Shown: positions 1 through 8,220, counted from the stretch's first letter. The stretch: 32,069 bases of DNA from Alphaproteobacteria bacterium (GCA_005885285.1 VAZG01000195.1:1-32069); one strand, 5' to 3'. A program made the numbers and translations. The notes: generated by a model not told the origin, from the sequence alone.

Positions 1-519
1 AACCCGCAGCCGTTTCTTGCCAACAAGCAAAGCGCGATGCAGGGCTATGTCACCTCGGAGCCATTCGCGGTGGAAAAAAGTGCAGGTTTCAAGCCCGGGA
101 TCATCTTGCTCGCCGATTATGGCTTCAACACCTATTCGACGCTGATCGAGACCCGCCGCGAGCTGATCGACAAGAAGCCGGACCTGGTTCAGCGTTTCGT
201 CGACGCTTCGATCACCGGTTGGTACAATTATCTGTACGGCGACAACACGGCCGCCAACGCGCTGATCAGGAAACTCAATCCGGAAATGACCGGCGAGCTG
301 TTGGCCTACTCGCTAAACAAGATGAGGGAATATGGCATTGTCGATTCCGGCGACACCTCGCGCGACGGCATCGGCGCCATGACCGACGCCCGCGCCGCCA
401 GCTTCTTCGACAAGATGGTGCGGGCCGGCGTGGTCCGCCCCGACGTCGACTTCCGCAAGGCTTACACGCTTCGCTTTGTCAACAAGGGCGTCGGCCTCGA
501 TCTGCGGCCAAAGAACTAG
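1..519 (+). CDS. ABC transporter substrate-binding protein, NMT1/SsuA-like (C-terminal part)
   Basis: The reading frame is open from the first base, so the ATG at 37 in the ORF track is internal and the true start lies upstream of the window. The visible 172 residues resemble the C-terminal lobe of periplasmic binding proteins of the nitrate/sulfonate/thiamine-precursor (NMT1, SsuA) superfamily, with stretches such as YVTSEPFAVEK and TRRELIDKKPDLVQRFVDA that are typical of this group. It would capture a small solute in the periplasm for the ATPase and permease that follow. The next gene starts 7 bases after the stop, so the three form one transcription unit. The substrate cannot be read from the sequence; aromatic, sulfonate, pyrimidine-like or organic-acid ligands are all possible. 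Confidence 0.85.
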   Translation, partial: NPQPFLANKQSAMQGYVTSEPFAVEKSAGFKPGIILLADYGFNTYSTLIETRRELIDKKPDLVQRFVDASITGWYNYLYGDNTAANALIRKLNPEMTGELLAYSLNKMREYGIVDSGDTSRDGIGAMTDARAASFFDKMVRAGVVRPDVDFRKAYTLRFVNKGVGLDLRPKN

Positions 520-526
520 CGCCGCG

Positions 527-1339
527 ATGGCCGAGCCTGCAGCCTCATCCGAAAGCTATTCCGGCATGGCAGGCCTCGCGGTGAGCCTGCGCGGCGTCAC
601 CAAGGTCTATGACAACGGCGTCAATGCGTTGGGGCCATTGGACCTTGACGTGCGCAAAGGCGAGTTGGTGTCGCTGCTGGGACCGTCCGGATGCGGAAAG
701 TCGACAGCCTTGCGGCTGATCGCAGGGCTCAATGCACCGACATCCGGCAGCGTTCGGGTTTCTCGCGGGGTCGGTCAGTCGCGCGCGGGGCATTCCATCG
801 GTTTTGTGTTTCAGGAGCCGACGCTGATGCCGTGGACCAGCGTGCGGGAGAATGTGAGGTTGCCGCTGAAACTTTCGCATGCGCCGACCGCCGAGGCCAA
901 TGCGCGCGTCGGCGACGCCTTGATCCAGGCGGGGCTCGCCGAATTTGCCGAGGCCTATCCGCGCGAATTATCGGGCGGCATGAAGATGCGGGTTTCGCTG
1001 GCGCGCGCGTTGGTCACCGATCCGGACATCCTCCTGATGGATGAGCCGTTTGCCGCGCTCGACGAGATCACCCGCTTTCGGCTCAACAACGACCTGCTCT
1101 CGCTGTGGCGCAATTTGCGCAAGACTGTCATCTTCGTCACCCATTCCGTGTTCGAGTCGGTTTACCTGTCGCAACGCGTAGTCGTGATGACGCCGCGGCC
1201 GGGCCGCCTCAGTGCCGAGATTCGTATCGACGCCCCCGAGCGGGGAGAGGAGTTCCGAACCTCGGCCGAATATGCCGCTTATTGCCGCGAGGTTTCGCAC
1301 GCGCTGGCGCCGTTGCAATCCGGGCAGCCCGGATCATGA
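527..1339 (+). CDS. ABC transporter ATP-binding protein, SsuB/TauB-like
   Basis: A 270-residue ABC ATPase that powers the importer with the flanking binding protein and permease. Walker A is GPSGCGKST (residues 52-60), followed by a Q-loop (FVFQEPTLMPW), the signature LSGGMKMR, Walker B ILLMDEPFAALDE and the switch histidine in VTHSVFE. This is the NitT/TauT-type set used for sulfonates, nitrate and similar solutes. The ORF track starts at 476 inside the upstream gene; I choose ATG 527 because it follows the upstream stop by 7 bases and gives a normal family length. ATG 560 (MAGLAVSL) is an alternative. The stop overlaps the permease start by four bases (ATGA), implying translational coupling. 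Confidence 0.93.
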   Translation: MAEPAASSESYSGMAGLAVSLRGVTKVYDNGVNALGPLDLDVRKGELVSLLGPSGCGKSTALRLIAGLNAPTSGSVRVSRGVGQSRAGHSIGFVFQEPTLMPWTSVRENVRLPLKLSHAPTAEANARVGDALIQAGLAEFAEAYPRELSGGMKMRVSLARALVTDPDILLMDEPFAALDEITRFRLNNDLLSLWRNLRKTVIFVTHSVFESVYLSQRVVVMTPRPGRLSAEIRIDAPERGEEFRTSAEYAAYCREVSHALAPLQSGQPGS

Positions 1340-2172
1340 CCTCCCTGCAGACCCCGCCATTATCCGCCGAGCCGGCAGCGCCTGGCAGCCACGCGCTGCG
1401 CCTTGTCCGTATCCTGCTTCCCATCGTCGTGCTTGCGGCCGGCATTGCGCTATGGGAGCTCGTGGTGCGACTCAACAATATTCCGCCCTATGTGCTGCCG
1501 GCACCGGTCGCGGTGTTTCGAACGCTCATCGCCGACTGGCCGGTGCTGTCGCAATCGCTTGCGACCACGCTGGTAACCACGTTCGAAGGATTTGTTGCCG
1601 CCGCGATCGGCGGCGTCGCGCTGGCGCTGTTGTTCAACCAATCGAAGTGGCTGGAATATTCGCTGTTTCCCTATGCGGTGATCCTGCAGGTCACGCCGGT
1701 GATCGCGGTCGCGCCGCTTTTGCTGATTTATCTTCCGCAGCAAACCGCGGTCGTTGTCTGTGCCTGGATCGTCGGATTTTTTCCGGTGCTCTCCAACACC
1801 ACGCTCGGCCTGAATTCGGTGGATCGCAATCTGGCCGGACTGTTTCAGCTTTACGGCGCCTCGCGAATGCAGACGCTGCGATATCTCAAATTGCCTTCGG
1901 CGTTGCCGTTCATGCTCGGCGGATTGCGGATTGCGGGCGGGCTGTCGCTGATCGGCGCCGTGGTCGCCGAGATCGCGGCGGGCTCCGCCGGTGCGGGTTC
2001 CGGACTGGCCTATCGAATTGCGGAATCCGGCTATCGTCTCAACATTCCCCGAATGTTCGCGGCGCTGCTGTTGCTCTCCGCCGCCGGGATTGTCATCTAT
2101 GGGCTGCTGGCGCTAACCTCGCATCTGGTGCTGCGGCGCTGGCACGAAAGTGCGCTTGGAAAGGAAAACTGA
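1336..2172 (+). CDS. ABC transporter permease, SsuC/TauC-like
   Basis: A 278-residue inner-membrane permease of the BPD_transp_1 family. A hydrophobic segment near residues 22-43 (LVRILLPIVVLAAGIALWELV) is followed by the VLPAPVAVFRTL stretch typical of SsuC/TauC/NrtB proteins, further membrane helices, and the EAA-type coupling loop LYGASRMQTLRYLKLPSALPFMLGGLRIA that docks on the ATPase. The ORF track starts at 1105 inside the ATPase gene; ATG 1336 is chosen because it forms an ATGA overlap with the upstream stop and gives the expected length. Its own stop shares one base with the next start (TGATG). It forms the membrane channel of the importer encoded by the three genes. Confidence 0.93.
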   Translation: MTSLQTPPLSAEPAAPGSHALRLVRILLPIVVLAAGIALWELVVRLNNIPPYVLPAPVAVFRTLIADWPVLSQSLATTLVTTFEGFVAAAIGGVALALLFNQSKWLEYSLFPYAVILQVTPVIAVAPLLLIYLPQQTAVVVCAWIVGFFPVLSNTTLGLNSVDRNLAGLFQLYGASRMQTLRYLKLPSALPFMLGGLRIAGGLSLIGAVVAEIAAGSAGAGSGLAYRIAESGYRLNIPRMFAALLLLSAAGIVIYGLLALTSHLVLRRWHESALGKEN

Positions 2173-3161
2173 TGGCAGGCGGAAATATTTCTTCCGAGAA
2201 GATCGACTTGCTGGTCTATGGCCCGAACAAGCCGATCGTCGATAATGGTTTTTCCGACCAGTTCGTGCTGCACGCCTTTGAGACCACGGCCGATCTCGAG
2301 CGGTTGATGCCGGCGGTCGCGGAGAAAATCCGCGGCGCCGCGGTGACCTACAACTCGGTGCGCGGCGACAGCAAGACGCTGGCGCGTTTTCCAAAACTCG
2401 AGATCGTGTCCTCTTTCGGCGTCGGCTACGATCATATCGACGCCAACTACGCGCGCGAGCACAACATCGTCGTCACCAACACGCCTGACGTCCTGACCGA
2501 AGAGGTCGCGGATATCGCGCTCGGACTCCTGATCGCGACCTTGCGCGAGTTCATCAAGGCCGACCGCTATTTGCGCTCCGGTCTGTGGCAGACGCAGCAG
2601 TTTCCCCTGAGCGTCGGCTCGCTGCGCGACCGCAAGGTCGGCATGATCGGCATGGGCCGGATCGGGCAGGCGATCGCGCGCCGGCTCAATGCCTCGAATG
2701 TGCCCGTGGTCTATCACTCGCGCAAACCGGCCGATGGTGTATCGTACAAGCACTATCCCGACCTGATCGAAATGGCGAAGGCGGTGGATACGCTCGTCGT
2801 CATCGTTCCTGGCGGCGCCGGCACCACGAAGATGGTCAACGCCGATGTCATGAAGGCGCTCGGTCCGCGTGGCGTGATCATCAATGTCGCGCGCGGCACG
2901 GTCGTCGACGAGCAGGCCCTGATCGCCGCCCTCAAATCGGGCACCATCCTTGCCGCGGGCCTCGACGTCTTTGAAAAAGAGCCGAATGTGCCGGACGAAC
3001 TGAAGGCCATACAGAATGTCGTCTTGCTGCCACATATTGGTTCAGCTTCGGTGGTAACGCGAAATGCGATGGATCAGCTTGTCGTCGACAATCTGAAAGC
3101 CTGGTTCGCCGGCAAGCCGCCGCTGACCCCCGTTGCCGAGACCCCTGCAAAGGCCCGCTGA
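2172..3161 (+). CDS. D-2-hydroxyacid dehydrogenase (glyoxylate/hydroxypyruvate reductase-like)
   Basis: A 329-residue NAD(P)-dependent D-isomer 2-hydroxyacid dehydrogenase. It interconverts 2-keto and D-2-hydroxy acids in the cytoplasm. The Rossmann fingerprint GMGRIG is at about residues 160-165. The catalytic triad is visible as Arg241 (NVARGTVVDE), Glu270 (DVFEKEP) and His288 (LLPHIGSAS). The SFGVGYDHID and PDVLTEEVADIALGLL motifs are usual for the family. The start at 2172 shares its A with the permease TGA stop, so it is translated with the transporter. This suggests, but does not prove, that the imported solute yields a keto or hydroxy acid. Exact substrate unknown. The track ORF beginning at 1212 includes a spurious N-terminal extension. 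Confidence 0.93.
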   Translation: MAGGNISSEKIDLLVYGPNKPIVDNGFSDQFVLHAFETTADLERLMPAVAEKIRGAAVTYNSVRGDSKTLARFPKLEIVSSFGVGYDHIDANYAREHNIVVTNTPDVLTEEVADIALGLLIATLREFIKADRYLRSGLWQTQQFPLSVGSLRDRKVGMIGMGRIGQAIARRLNASNVPVVYHSRKPADGVSYKHYPDLIEMAKAVDTLVVIVPGGAGTTKMVNADVMKALGPRGVIINVARGTVVDEQALIAALKSGTILAAGLDVFEKEPNVPDELKAIQNVVLLPHIGSASVVTRNAMDQLVVDNLKAWFAGKPPLTPVAETPAKAR

Positions 3162-3859
3162 TGAACCTTCGTTTCTGCTTCGTGCTTGCGGCGGCCTCGG
3201 CGCTATCAGCGGCTTCGCCCGCGCAAGCGCAGCAGGATGCCTCCACACTGAGGAAGGACATGATCGGGCAGTGGGAGCTTGCCACCACCGAGCGCAGCAA
3301 GACCTGCGTCGTCACGCTGAAGCCGGATGCTGCTCCACAAGGCCTGAAGCTTGAGCTCGAGCCCGGCTGCGCGGCGGCGCTGCCCTTTACCAAGGACATC
3401 ACCGCCTGGAATATCAAGGGATTGGATATCGTCCGGTTGCAGGATGCCGCGGGCGAAGCCGTGATCGATTTCACCGAGGTCGAGACCGGAATCTTCGAGG
3501 GCTTGAGACAGGGCGAGGGCGTCTATATCCTGCAGAATCTCGCGGCCGCCCGCTCGCTCGCCAAATCAATGGACCAGATGATCGGCGACTGGTCGATGGT
3601 CCGCGGCAACGGCGAGGCGATCTGCGGATTGACGCTGACCAATACCGAAGCCGGCCAGGACAATTTCCAGGTCTATCTCAAGCCGAAATGCGATCCCGCT
3701 GTCGCAGCCTTCGCGCCGACGCAGTGGCGGCTGGAGCACGGCCAGATGCTGTTGATGTCGCAGGGCGGCGAAACCTGGCAGTTCGAGGCCGACGACAATG
3801 CGCAGTGGCGGAAGGTGCCCGATAGCGCCGATCCGCTGATCATGCTGCGCGGCCAGTAA
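3161..3859 (+). CDS. Exported protein with two AprI/Inh-type protease-inhibitor-like domains
   Basis: A 232-residue protein with a signal peptide (MNLRFCFVLAAASALSAASPAQAQ). Two similar halves follow, each opening with a G-x-W motif (MIGQWELATT near residue 36; MIGDWSMVRG near residue 142) and each holding a pair of cysteines (C49/C70 in the first; AICGL and KPKCDP in the second). This matches AprI/Inh beta-barrel inhibitors of serralysin-type metalloproteases, which usually have one such domain of about 100 residues. It starts in a TGATG overlap with the dehydrogenase stop, so it is the fifth gene of the transport operon. I assign the fold with fair confidence; the inhibitory function is inference, and no serralysin gene is visible nearby. 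Confidence 0.8.
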   Translation: MNLRFCFVLAAASALSAASPAQAQQDASTLRKDMIGQWELATTERSKTCVVTLKPDAAPQGLKLELEPGCAAALPFTKDITAWNIKGLDIVRLQDAAGEAVIDFTEVETGIFEGLRQGEGVYILQNLAAARSLAKSMDQMIGDWSMVRGNGEAICGLTLTNTEAGQDNFQVYLKPKCDPAVAAFAPTQWRLEHGQMLLMSQGGETWQFEADDNAQWRKVPDSADPLIMLRGQ

Positions 3860-3957
3860 ATCCCGTACGCCCCTGGAACCTTCGTGCGTTCCGGCCCGGC
3901 AACACGAAACAGAACCCGGTACCCCGCGTTGACCCCGATCGGAAGGAGCGCCGCCCC

Positions 3958-3990
3958 ATGAGCTGCGGAGGCGCGATACCAACGGCTTGA
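3958..3990 (+). other. Possible 10-residue leader ORF ahead of the ftsH-like gene
   Basis: A strong Shine-Dalgarno AAGGAG (3943-3948) sits 9 bases before an ATG that opens a 10-codon frame (MSCGGAIPTA, then TGA). The ftsH-like start follows 42 bases later and has a weaker ribosome site. It may be a translated leader or a chance match; nothing else supports it. Confidence 0.25.
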
Positions 3991-4032
3991 ACCCTTTGTC
4001 TCGATCGCAGCACGAGGCCCGAGAGCCTGCTC

Positions 4033-5880
4033 ATGACGCAAAACATCCGTTTCAACATCGGATTCGCGATCGCCGCCTTCGGTCTGTTGTTGTTGATTCA
4101 ATATTTCGTCTCGGTCGCCAACCAGGTCGCGCCGATACCCTACAGCCAATTCCAGCAGCTGCTGCATGACCGCAAGATCGCCAGCGTCGGCGTCTCCGAC
4201 CGCTTCATACAGGGATCCCTGAAGGAGCCTTTGCCCGGCGGGCAAAAACAGTTCGTCACCACCAGGGTCGATCCCGAATTCGCAAACGACCTCGACAAGT
4301 ACGGCGTCAGCTACACCGGCCAAATCGAGAGTACGTTCCTGCGCGACTTGTTGTCGTGGATCGTCCCCGTCCTGTTGTTCATGGGCGTCTGGTGGTATCT
4401 CGGCAGGCGGTTCGCGCAGTCGCAAGGCTTTGGCGGCGGGCTGATGTCGATCGGAAAAAGCAAGGCCAAGATCTATGTCGAGTCCGATACCGGCGTCACC
4501 TTCGATGACGTCGCCGGCGTTGACGAAGCCAAGGACGAACTGCGGGAGGTCGTGGACTTCCTGAAAAGCCCGCGAGATTACGGCCGGCTCGGCGGCCGCA
4601 TGCCGAAAGGCGTATTGCTGGTCGGCCCGCCCGGCACCGGCAAGACGCTGCTGGCAAAAGCCGTCGCCGGTGAAGCCAAGGTGCCGTTCTTTTCGATCTC
4701 GGGCTCGGAATTCGTCGAAATGTTCGTCGGCGTCGGTGCGGCGCGCGTGCGCGACCTGTTCGAGCAGGCGCACCAGAAGGCGCCCGCCATCATCTTCATC
4801 GACGAGCTCGATGCGCTCGGCCGCGCGCGGGGCATCGGTCCCTTCGCCGGCGGCCACGATGAAAAGGAGCAGACGCTCAATCAGCTCCTGGTCGAGCTCG
4901 ACGGCTTCGACTCCCGCACCGGGCTCGTGATTCTGGCGGCCACCAACCGCCCGGAAATTCTTGACCCGGCGCTGCTGCGTGCCGGCCGCTTCGACCGCCA
5001 GGTGCTGGTCGATCGGCCCGACAAGAAGGGCCGCGTGCAGATCCTGCAAGTCCACACGAAAAGGATAAAGCTTGCGGGCGATGTCGAGGCCGACAAGGTG
5101 GCCGCACTGACGCCGGGTTTCACCGGCGCCGACCTCGCCAATCTCGTCAACGAAGCCGCATTGCTCGCGACCAGGAGAGGCGCGGATGCCACCTCGATGG
5201 CCGACTTCGGCAACGCGGTCGAACGCATCGTGGCGGGCCTGGAAAAGAGGAACCGGCTGCTCAATCCCAAGGAGCGGGAGATCGTCGCTTATCACGAGAT
5301 GGGCCATGCGCTGGTGGCGCTGGCGCTGCCGGGTGTCGATCCCGTCCACAAGGTGTCGATCATCCCGCGCGGCATCGGCTCGCTCGGCTATACCATCCAG
5401 CGCCCGACCGAGGATCGCTTCCTGATGACGCGCGAAGAACTGGAGAACAAGATGACTGTCTCGCTCGGTGGCCGCGCGGCCGAGTTGATCGTGTTCGGTC
5501 ATCTCTCGACCGGCGCCGCCGACGACCTGCGGCGCGTCACCGACATCGCGCGCAGCATGGTGATGCGCTACGGCATGTCGGAAAAACTCGGCAACGTAGC
5601 CTATGACCGCGACCCCCGCAGCTTCATGACCGGACCCGACCTGCCGCAGCCGCCGCACGAGCGCGATTATGCCGACGAAACAGCCGCCACCGTCGACGAA
5701 GAAGTGCGCGCGCTTGTGGAAAGAGCTTTCCAGCACGCCGTCGGTTTGCTCAGGGAACGCCGTGCCGTGCTCGATCGAACTGCCCGGCGCCTGTTGGAAA
5801 CCGAAACGCTGGAGGAGGCGGAGCTGCGTCAGTTGGTCGACCATCCGCAGTCCCGCTCGCCGCAGGCGGCCGCCGAATAG
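4033..5880 (+). CDS. ftsH: ATP-dependent zinc metalloprotease, FtsH family
   Basis: A 615-residue inner-membrane AAA protease that degrades misfolded or short-lived membrane and cytosolic proteins as a hexamer. There are two membrane segments (near residues 10-30 and 108-125) flanking a small periplasmic domain. Then come Walker A GPPGTGKT (198-205), Walker [11 protein letters not shown] (about 254), the second region of homology [17 protein letters not shown], and zinc motif HEMGH (His421, Glu422, His425) with a likely third ligand Asp498 in TGAADDLRR. All key residues are intact. Neighbours differ from the usual tilS-ftsH-folP/glmM setting, and the N-terminus is unlike the housekeeping bradyrhizobial FtsH that I recall, so it is probably a second copy. 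Start 4033 gives the expected N-terminal helix. Confidence 0.95.
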   Translation: MTQNIRFNIGFAIAAFGLLLLIQYFVSVANQVAPIPYSQFQQLLHDRKIASVGVSDRFIQGSLKEPLPGGQKQFVTTRVDPEFANDLDKYGVSYTGQIESTFLRDLLSWIVPVLLFMGVWWYLGRRFAQSQGFGGGLMSIGKSKAKIYVESDTGVTFDDVAGVDEAKDELREVVDFLKSPRDYGRLGGRMPKGVLLVGPPGTGKTLLAKAVAGEAKVPFFSISGSEFVEMFVGVGAARVRDLFEQAHQKAPAIIFIDELDALGRARGIGPFAGGHDEKEQTLNQLLVELDGFDSRTGLVILAATNRPEILDPALLRAGRFDRQVLVDRPDKKGRVQILQVHTKRIKLAGDVEADKVAALTPGFTGADLANLVNEAALLATRRGADATSMADFGNAVERIVAGLEKRNRLLNPKEREIVAYHEMGHALVALALPGVDPVHKVSIIPRGIGSLGYTIQRPTEDRFLMTREELENKMTVSLGGRAAELIVFGHLSTGAADDLRRVTDIARSMVMRYGMSEKLGNVAYDRDPRSFMTGPDLPQPPHERDYADETAATVDEEVRALVERAFQHAVGLLRERRAVLDRTARRLLETETLEEAELRQLVDHPQSRSPQAAAE

Positions 5881-5881
5881 C

Positions 5882-5922
5882 GGGGCGAAACCGTGAACAT
5901 TCGCCCCGGGTAGAGCCCGGGG
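5882..5922 (+). terminator. Overlapping alternative hairpins after ftsH
   Basis: Two bases after the ftsH stop, GGGGCGAA (5882-5889) can pair with TTCGCCCC (5900-5907). The second arm overlaps another perfect 7-bp stem, CCCCGGG (5904-5910) with CCCGGGG (5916-5922), loop TAGAG. The two cannot form together. Neither is followed by a run of T, so this is a likely 3' end or Rho-assisted stop rather than a classic intrinsic terminator. Confidence 0.45.
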
Positions 5923-5943
5923 CACAGATTTATCTAAAGCGCC

Positions 5944-5970
5944 TGTCGATCGGCCCCCGGCTGGATCGTC
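5944..5970 (+). promoter_or_regulatory. Candidate ECF42-type promoter for the DGPF-sigma operon
   Basis: TGTCGA (5944-5949), a 17-base spacer, then CGTC (5967-5970). From memory, the reported ECF42 target motif is TGTCGA at -35 and CG[A/T]C at -10, upstream of DGPF genes. The site lies about 70 bases before the DGPF start, as expected for autoregulation by the ECF42 factor encoded next to it. Confidence 0.6.
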
Positions 5971-6037
5971 AATCCCTGTAGCGGGACAGTTTTCGCGGGT
6001 AATAATTACCTTCGGCTCGCCTCAACAGGAGTTTTCG

Positions 6038-6433
6038 ATGCGCTTTATGTCGATTGTCACATCTTCCCATCCTCCGGGCCCTCCGACCCCGCAGTTGTTG
6101 GAGGCGGTCCACAAGCTCGCAGACCGCGAGATCAAGGCCGGGCGCATGCTCGACAGCGGCGGGCTGATGCCGGTGTCCACTGGTGCGCAGGTACGCATCG
6201 CCGACGGCAAGGTCAGTGTGATCGACGGCCCGTTCGTCGAATCCAAGGAGATGATCGGCGGCTACGCGATTTTCGAGTTGCGGGACAAGGAAGAGGCGGT
6301 GGCGCTGGCAGTCGAGTTCATGCAGCTCCACAAGGAACACATGCCGGGCTGGGAAGGAACCTGTGAGGTTCGCGCCTATGCGATGCCTCACTGGGACGGC
6401 GTGTGCGAGGTCGACGCGCGCGCCCGCGCATGA
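6038..6433 (+). CDS. YCII-related / DGPF domain protein
   Basis: A 131-residue protein of the YCII (DGPF) family. The namesake motif appears as VIDGPFVESKEMIGGYAIFEL near the middle, preceded by the variable start and the KAGRMLDSGGLMPV stretch. The family has a small dimeric alpha-beta barrel fold; its biochemical role is not settled. A good ribosome site, AGGAG (6027-6031), stands 6 bases before the ATG. The next gene, 31 bases on, encodes an ECF42 sigma factor. That pairing is a hallmark of ECF42 loci, in which DGPF genes are the main target of the sigma factor. It is probably co-transcribed with the sigma gene from the promoter at 5944. Confidence 0.9.
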   Translation: MRFMSIVTSSHPPGPPTPQLLEAVHKLADREIKAGRMLDSGGLMPVSTGAQVRIADGKVSVIDGPFVESKEMIGGYAIFELRDKEEAVALAVEFMQLHKEHMPGWEGTCEVRAYAMPHWDGVCEVDARARA

Positions 6434-6464
6434 TCCGAGCGTCGCGTAAACCCGCTCGGCGGTC

Positions 6465-7733
6465 ATGACGGCCGCCGAGATCAATCGTACGATCCTCGCG
6501 GTCTGGCGCATCGAGCAGCCGCGGCTGGTCACGGGCCTTTCGCGCTTATTGCGCGACGTGCCGCTCGCTGAGGATCTGTCGCAGGAAGCCTTGGTGGCCG
6601 CGCTCGAACATTGGCCCGCGTCGGGCCTTCCGGAAAAGCCCGGCGCCTGGCTGATGGCGGTCGCCAAACGCCGGGCGCTCGATCATTTGCGCCGCCGCCG
6701 CATGCTGGCCGAGAAGCACGACGTCATCGCGCGCGATATGGCGCAGGAGCAACAGGCCATGCCCGATCCGGATTCCGCGCTGGATGACGATATCGGCGAC
6801 GAGCTGTTGCGGCTGATCTTCACCGCCTGCCATCCCTTGTTGTCGCGCGAGGCGCGCGCTGCGCTGGCACTGCGGATGATTTGCGGCCTGACCACCGAGG
6901 AGATCGCGCGCGCCTTCCTGGTGCCGGAGGCGACAGTGGCCCAGCGCATCGTGCGCGCCAAGCGGACGCTCTCGGTATCCGGGCTCGCCTATGAGACCCC
7001 GCGCCGCGACCAACTATCGGAACGGCTCGGCTCGGTGCTGGAGGTCGTCTATCTCATCTTCAACGAAGGCTATACGGCCGCGCGCGGCGAGGAGTGGCTG
7101 CGTCCGCAGCTTTGCAACGAAGCGCTGCGGATGGGCCGCGTGCTCACACAGATCGCGCCGCAGGAGGGGGAGGCGCATGGGTTGCTGGCGTTGATGGAGT
7201 TGAACGCGTCGCGCACGGCGTCGCGCACCGATGCAGCCGGTGATCCCATTCTGCTGATGGACCAGAACCGCGCGCGCTGGGACCAGCTCCAGATCCGGCG
7301 CGGGATGCTGGCGCTTTCGCGGGCGCGCGAACTCGGCGGCGGGGGCTTCTATGTGCTGCAGGCGGCGATCGTTGCCTGTCACGCCCAGGCGCGCAAAGCA
7401 GAGGAGACCGACTGGCGGCGCATCGCCGGCCTCTACGCCGATCTCGCAGGCCTGGTAGCCTCGCCGGTGATCGAGCTCAACCGCGCGGTCGCCGTCGCCA
7501 TGGCTGAGGGGCCGGGCGAAGGTTTGGCGATTGTGGACCGGCTGACGCATGAGCCGGCTCTGAAGAGCTATCATCTCCTGCCATGTGTCCGGGGCGATTT
7601 GCTGCAAAGACTCGGCCGCCACGAGGAGGCGCGCGCCGCATTCGAGGCGGCAGCGGAGCTTGCCGGCAATCAGCGCGAACAGCTATTGATGCGGCGGCGT
7701 GCGGCAGAGGCAGGCGCGGCGATGCCATCTTGA
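6465..7733 (+). CDS. ECF42-group RNA polymerase sigma factor with long C-terminal extension
   Basis: A 422-residue sigma-70 family factor. Region 2 is near residues 15-75 (LLRDVPLAEDLSQEALVAALEHW; KPGAWLMAVAKRRALDHLRRRR). Region 4 is near residues 115-170 (LRMICGLTTEEIARAFLVPEATVAQRIVRAKRTL). The remaining 240 or so residues are a helical, TPR-like extension (DUF6596 type) with LIFNEGYTAARGEEWLRP and LNRAVAVAMAEGPGEGL, as found in ECF42 factors. No anti-sigma gene is adjacent; the extension is thought to control activity in this group. It follows the DGPF gene by 31 bases. Ribosome site is weak. It probably drives transcription of its own DGPF operon. Confidence 0.92.
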   Translation: MTAAEINRTILAVWRIEQPRLVTGLSRLLRDVPLAEDLSQEALVAALEHWPASGLPEKPGAWLMAVAKRRALDHLRRRRMLAEKHDVIARDMAQEQQAMPDPDSALDDDIGDELLRLIFTACHPLLSREARAALALRMICGLTTEEIARAFLVPEATVAQRIVRAKRTLSVSGLAYETPRRDQLSERLGSVLEVVYLIFNEGYTAARGEEWLRPQLCNEALRMGRVLTQIAPQEGEAHGLLALMELNASRTASRTDAAGDPILLMDQNRARWDQLQIRRGMLALSRARELGGGGFYVLQAAIVACHAQARKAEETDWRRIAGLYADLAGLVASPVIELNRAVAVAMAEGPGEGLAIVDRLTHEPALKSYHLLPCVRGDLLQRLGRHEEARAAFEAAAELAGNQREQLLMRRRAAEAGAAMPS

Positions 7734-7784
7734 CCAGCCGCTGTGAGTTCCGCATCGCGGCGTTGATTGATCACCCGGCTTCTT

Positions 7785-8168
7785 CTATTCCGCGTATTGC
7801 GCGATGCCGCCGCCGAACGACCAGTTTTCCTTCACGACTTCGACAAGGTTGATGAACACGTCGTCGCGCCGTAGGTTCAATTGCGCGTGGATGTCGTCGG
7901 CGATGCGCTTGAAAAACGCCTTCTTCATCTCGACCGTCCGGCCAGCGTTCATCGTGACCTGGATCAGCACGATGTCCTTGCTGTACGTATTGCCGAGATA
8001 ATTGTCCGCGACATTCAACTCTTCGGCGGCATGTTCGGTGATGATCTGAAATTTGTCGTTGGCGGGCACGTTGATCACCTCGCGCATGGCCTGGTAGACG
8101 ATCTCGCCCAGCGTTTTGCGGAATTCGACGGATTTGCCCCTGATAAGATCGATGCGAACGAGTGGCAT
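7785..8168 (-). CDS. Tautomerase family protein (Tautomerase_2-like)
   Basis: A 127-residue protein beginning MPLVRIDL. After removal of Met, the N-terminal proline would be the catalytic base, as in 4-oxalocrotonate tautomerase relatives. The length is about twice that of the 62-residue 4-OT, consistent with the fused beta-alpha-beta form (Tautomerase_2). The track ORF starts at 8231, but that would bury the proline; ATG 8168 is preceded at 8 bases by a full AGGAGG (8177-8182 on the complementary strand), which decides the start. It is transcribed towards the sigma gene and is single. Likely substrates are small keto/enol acids; nothing nearby identifies them. Confidence 0.88.
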   Translation of the reverse strand: MPLVRIDLIRGKSVEFRKTLGEIVYQAMREVINVPANDKFQIITEHAAEELNVADNYLGNTYSKDIVLIQVTMNAGRTVEMKKAFFKRIADDIHAQLNLRRDDVFINLVEVVKENWSFGGGIAQYAE

Positions 8169-8220
8169 GGTGCAGTCCTCCTGTGCGGTAAACGTAAGGG
8201 TGCCGTCGCCGATAAATAAG

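Noticed and set aside
1212-2171. N-terminal extension of the dehydrogenase ORF across the permease gene
   Set aside because: The extension is an out-of-frame reading of ssuC-like coding sequence; the TGATG overlap marks the real start at 2172.
2097-3035. 312-codon minus-strand ORF antisense to the dehydrogenase
   Set aside because: Shadow frame; low-complexity R/D/H-rich translation with no recognisable domain.
3875-3900. GGAAC upstream of ftsH as an EcfG -35 box
   Set aside because: No GTT at the required 16-18 base distance; only a short GGAAC/GTTCC inverted repeat is present.
3673-5925. 750-codon minus-strand ORF antisense to ftsH
   Set aside because: It mirrors the ftsH reading frame in high-GC DNA; its translation is rich in H/R/D/G with no domain, while the plus-strand frame has every FtsH motif.
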